From: Gemmatimonadota bacterium
Lineage (GTDB): Bacteria > Gemmatimonadota > Gemmatimonadetes > Longimicrobiales > Gaopeijiaceae
Length of the DNA stretch: 64,000 nucleotides
Direction: 5' to 3'
Assembly (NCBI GenBank): GCA_028874985.1
Contig: JAPPGI010000116.1
Span: 1 to 64,000, forward strand
The first letter of the stretch is position 1. Every line of letters begins with the position of its first letter. Both the position numbers and the translations under genes were made by a program. Shown here piece after piece: positions 62,437 through 64,000 of the stretch. Under the pieces are notes generated by a model that ran no database searches, was not told the origin of the DNA, and worked only from the letters and a program-made list of their open reading frames with translations.

Positions 62437-62732
62437 ACAGCCGCAATCGACGCATCGGTCTGTTCCTGCTGGGAGCCGGAGCCCTGGCGGCCCTGGCGAG
62501 CCTCTTCCTGCGGGATCAGGTGGCCCGTCACCGGCGGGAGCTGTTCAGCGCCAATCCGGTTCGCCGCCTTGCGGCATTGAGACACCTGAACGGGGAGCCG
62601 GCGAGCGTGGACGCGGTAACCGTGCTGCGCGACTTCAAGGCGTGGGAACGCCGGCGCCTGCTGCGCAACCGGGCAAGCACCGTTCTGGCACGCATGGAGG
62701 AGGAACTCCGGGATATGGCAGGACCCGCTTGA
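62433..62732 (+). CDS. Small single-pass membrane protein of unknown function
   Basis: A 99-residue protein from GTG 62433, overlapping recR upstream and pgsA downstream by 4 nt each. It has an N-terminal membrane helix (IGLFLLGAGALAALASLFL, about residues 8-26), then a basic helical region (NPVRRLAALRHLNGEP, FKAWERRRLLRNRASTVLAR). I do not recognise a family. The double overlap makes a real gene likely. Confidence 0.72.
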   Translation: MNSRNRRIGLFLLGAGALAALASLFLRDQVARHRRELFSANPVRRLAALRHLNGEPASVDAVTVLRDFKAWERRRLLRNRASTVLARMEEELRDMAGPA

Positions 62733-63358
62733 ACCTCCCCAACGCGATCAGCATCGGTCGAATCGCCGCCTGCCCCGTGATCTTCCACCTGACCCTTGCG
62801 TCCGGGACCACGAGCCGGTATGCCGCATTCTTCCTGTTCCTCGCGGCGGCGTTCTCGGATCTCTGGGACGGCTACCTGGCGCGGAAGTACGGGTGGATCA
62901 CGGACGTGGGCAAACTGCTGGATCCGGCCGCGGACAAGCTCCTGCTGGCCAGCACCTTCATTCCGATCTACATCGTGACCCGCAGACCCGACGAACTCGA
63001 CGCGTTGCCGTGGTGGGGGACCATGCCCCTCTGGGTGATGGTGGTGGTCTTCGGGCGGGAGATCTTCGTCACGCTGTTCCGCGGCTATGCCGCCCGCCGC
63101 GGCGTCGTCATCCCGGCGGGCAAGTCGGGAAAGTACAAGGCGTTTGTCCAGAATCTCTTCGTAGGGGGACTTCTTCTCTGGTACCCGGTGCTGCTGTCGG
63201 CCACGGAGCGCGGGTGGTCGGGGGCGTTCTGGGGCATCTGGCGCCCCTTCCACACGGCATGGATCGGCGCGACACTGGCCCTGGCAGTGGCACTCACCGT
63301 CTTTTCCATGGCCGACTATCTCTGGCGATACCGCGCTCTGGTCACGGGCGGTGGATGA
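62729..63358 (+). CDS. pgsA: CDP-alcohol phosphatidyltransferase (PgsA-like)
   Basis: Likely makes phosphatidylglycerol phosphate from CDP-diacylglycerol. 209 residues from TTG 62729, overlapping the previous stop. The signature DG-x2-AR-x8-G-x3-D-x3-D appears in DLWDGYLARKYGWITDVGKL with the following LDPAADKL (about residues 45-71). There are about five membrane helices. Related enzymes use other alcohols, so the acceptor is inferred. It overlaps the next frame by 8 nt. Confidence 0.85.
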   Translation: MNLPNAISIGRIAACPVIFHLTLASGTTSRYAAFFLFLAAAFSDLWDGYLARKYGWITDVGKLLDPAADKLLLASTFIPIYIVTRRPDELDALPWWGTMPLWVMVVVFGREIFVTLFRGYAARRGVVIPAGKSGKYKAFVQNLFVGGLLLWYPVLLSATERGWSGAFWGIWRPFHTAWIGATLALAVALTVFSMADYLWRYRALVTGGG

Positions 63359-63881
63359 TCCGGCCGGCCGCGGCAACATGGACGCCGGAGTCCGCGAACT
63401 GGCCGCCCGGCTCTCCGCCGCGGCCGCGGCCCCGGGACTGAGGCTCGCCACCGCCGAGAGCTGTACCGGCGGGCTGGTGGCCAAGACGATCACCGACCTG
63501 CCCGGCGCGTCCCGTTGCTATGCGGGCGGGGTTGTGGCATACGCGAACGACGTGAAGGTGCGCGAACTGGGTGTCGATGCCGACGTCCTGGAATCCTCGG
63601 GGGCGGTGTCGCGGCCCGTCGCGCTGCAGATGGCGAGAGGGGTCCTCCACCGCTTTTCGGCCGACGTGGCGCTCGCCGTCACCGGGATCGCGGGACCCGG
63701 GGGCGGCACCTCGGCGAAACCCGTGGGCACCGTCTGGGTGGCGGTCGCGCTGGCGGACCGGACCGCACTGGCAAGGAGGTTCGGTTTTGCGGGCGACCGG
63801 CGGGCCGTGCGGGAACGGAGTGTCGCCGAGGCCCTTCGCATGGCGCTCGAAGCGGTGGAAGGACGTACCTTCCGGCAGTAG
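63351..63881 (+). CDS. pncC: Nicotinamide-nucleotide amidohydrolase (CinA C-terminal type)
   Basis: A 176-residue stand-alone CinA C-terminal domain that deamidates NMN to NaMN. Hallmarks are LATAESCTGGLVAKTITDLP (about residues 32-51), FAGGVV-like CYAGGVVAYAN and VTGIAGPGGGTSAKPVGTVW (about residues 109-128). GTG 63351 overlaps pgsA; ATG 63378 is an alternative start with a normal N terminus. The N-terminal MoaB-like domain of full CinA is absent. The pgsA-cinA order is common. From 63882 to the end of the window there is no gene. Confidence 0.9.
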   Translation: MDDPAGRGNMDAGVRELAARLSAAAAAPGLRLATAESCTGGLVAKTITDLPGASRCYAGGVVAYANDVKVRELGVDADVLESSGAVSRPVALQMARGVLHRFSADVALAVTGIAGPGGGTSAKPVGTVWVAVALADRTALARRFGFAGDRRAVRERSVAEALRMALEAVEGRTFRQ

Positions 63882-64000
63882 CCTGGCAGCCCGCTCCCGC
63901 GGGTCGTCGCGGCGGGCCAACCGGACAGGCCGCCTTCCCGGCCGGCATCCGGAACCTTGAAGTTGTCCTCGAATCGCGGGACCCCCGCCGATCGTATCGC

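Overview
This is a high-GC (roughly two-thirds G+C), gene-dense, Gram-negative bacterial chromosome segment. Gene content points to Gemmatimonadota or a close relative: a secreted protein with a GWxTD-like stretch, a TonB receptor paired with a DUF4249-like lipoprotein, a System I cytochrome c maturation set, many GTG/TTG starts and many 4-nt stop/start overlaps. The phylum is inferred from these features and was not tested by any search.

Layout. 1-1.2 kb: little recognisable. 1.2-4.5 kb: ccmE, ccmF and a CcmI-like zinc-ribbon gene, with a 171-bp tandem duplication between ccmE and ccmF. 4.5-7.4 kb: a decayed accessory patch (frameshifted lipoprotein paralogues, a coiled-coil fragment, a deleted Uma2 gene), then an intact 2OG-Fe(II) oxygenase. 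9.1-11.5 kb: ccmA, ccmB, ccmC, ccmD. So the cytochrome c maturation locus is split by accessory DNA. CcmE has Cys instead of the haem-binding His, and no ccmG or ccmH is seen here. 11.5-16.3 kb: a beta-barrel protein, then two tandem metzincin-type lipoproteins, the first a pseudogene. 16.3-20.7 kb (minus strand): a reductase, a VTT-DUF547 fusion and a two-domain glycosyltransferase.

20.9-42.1 kb (almost all plus strand): housekeeping genes in overlapping runs. They are recA, alaS, a PHP-type phosphatase, gmhA, an SDR, a CCA-type nucleotidyltransferase, rarA, hflX, pdxJ, a YbhN-like membrane protein, ispE, tRNA-Gln, a secreted GWxTD-like protein, prs, rplY, pth, a K+-dependent membrane pyrophosphatase and an M20 peptidase. 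42.1-49.7 kb (minus strand): an envelope and signalling block with a class II aldolase-like protein, TonB receptor, lipoprotein, histidine kinase, response regulator, a possible 30-aa membrane peptide and a small beta-barrel.

49.9-64 kb: a ribosomal operon in which bS6 and bS18 are fused into one protein, followed by rplI, rsfS, smc and an MBL-fold hydrolase. Then come a Phd/VapC-type toxin-antitoxin pair with a palindromic operator, a second small beta-barrel, aroF (DAHP synthase), yraN, the SRP RNA gene (ffs) next to dnaX, then ybaB, recR, a small membrane protein, pgsA and a pncC/CinA-type amidohydrolase.

The most unusual items are the single-frame bS6-bS18 fusion, the CxxxF CcmE in a split System I locus, a dispersed intergenic repeat family, and the duplicated, partly inverted metzincin lipoprotein locus. 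Core genes are intact throughout, while frameshifts cluster in accessory genes. That argues for real decay rather than general sequencing error.
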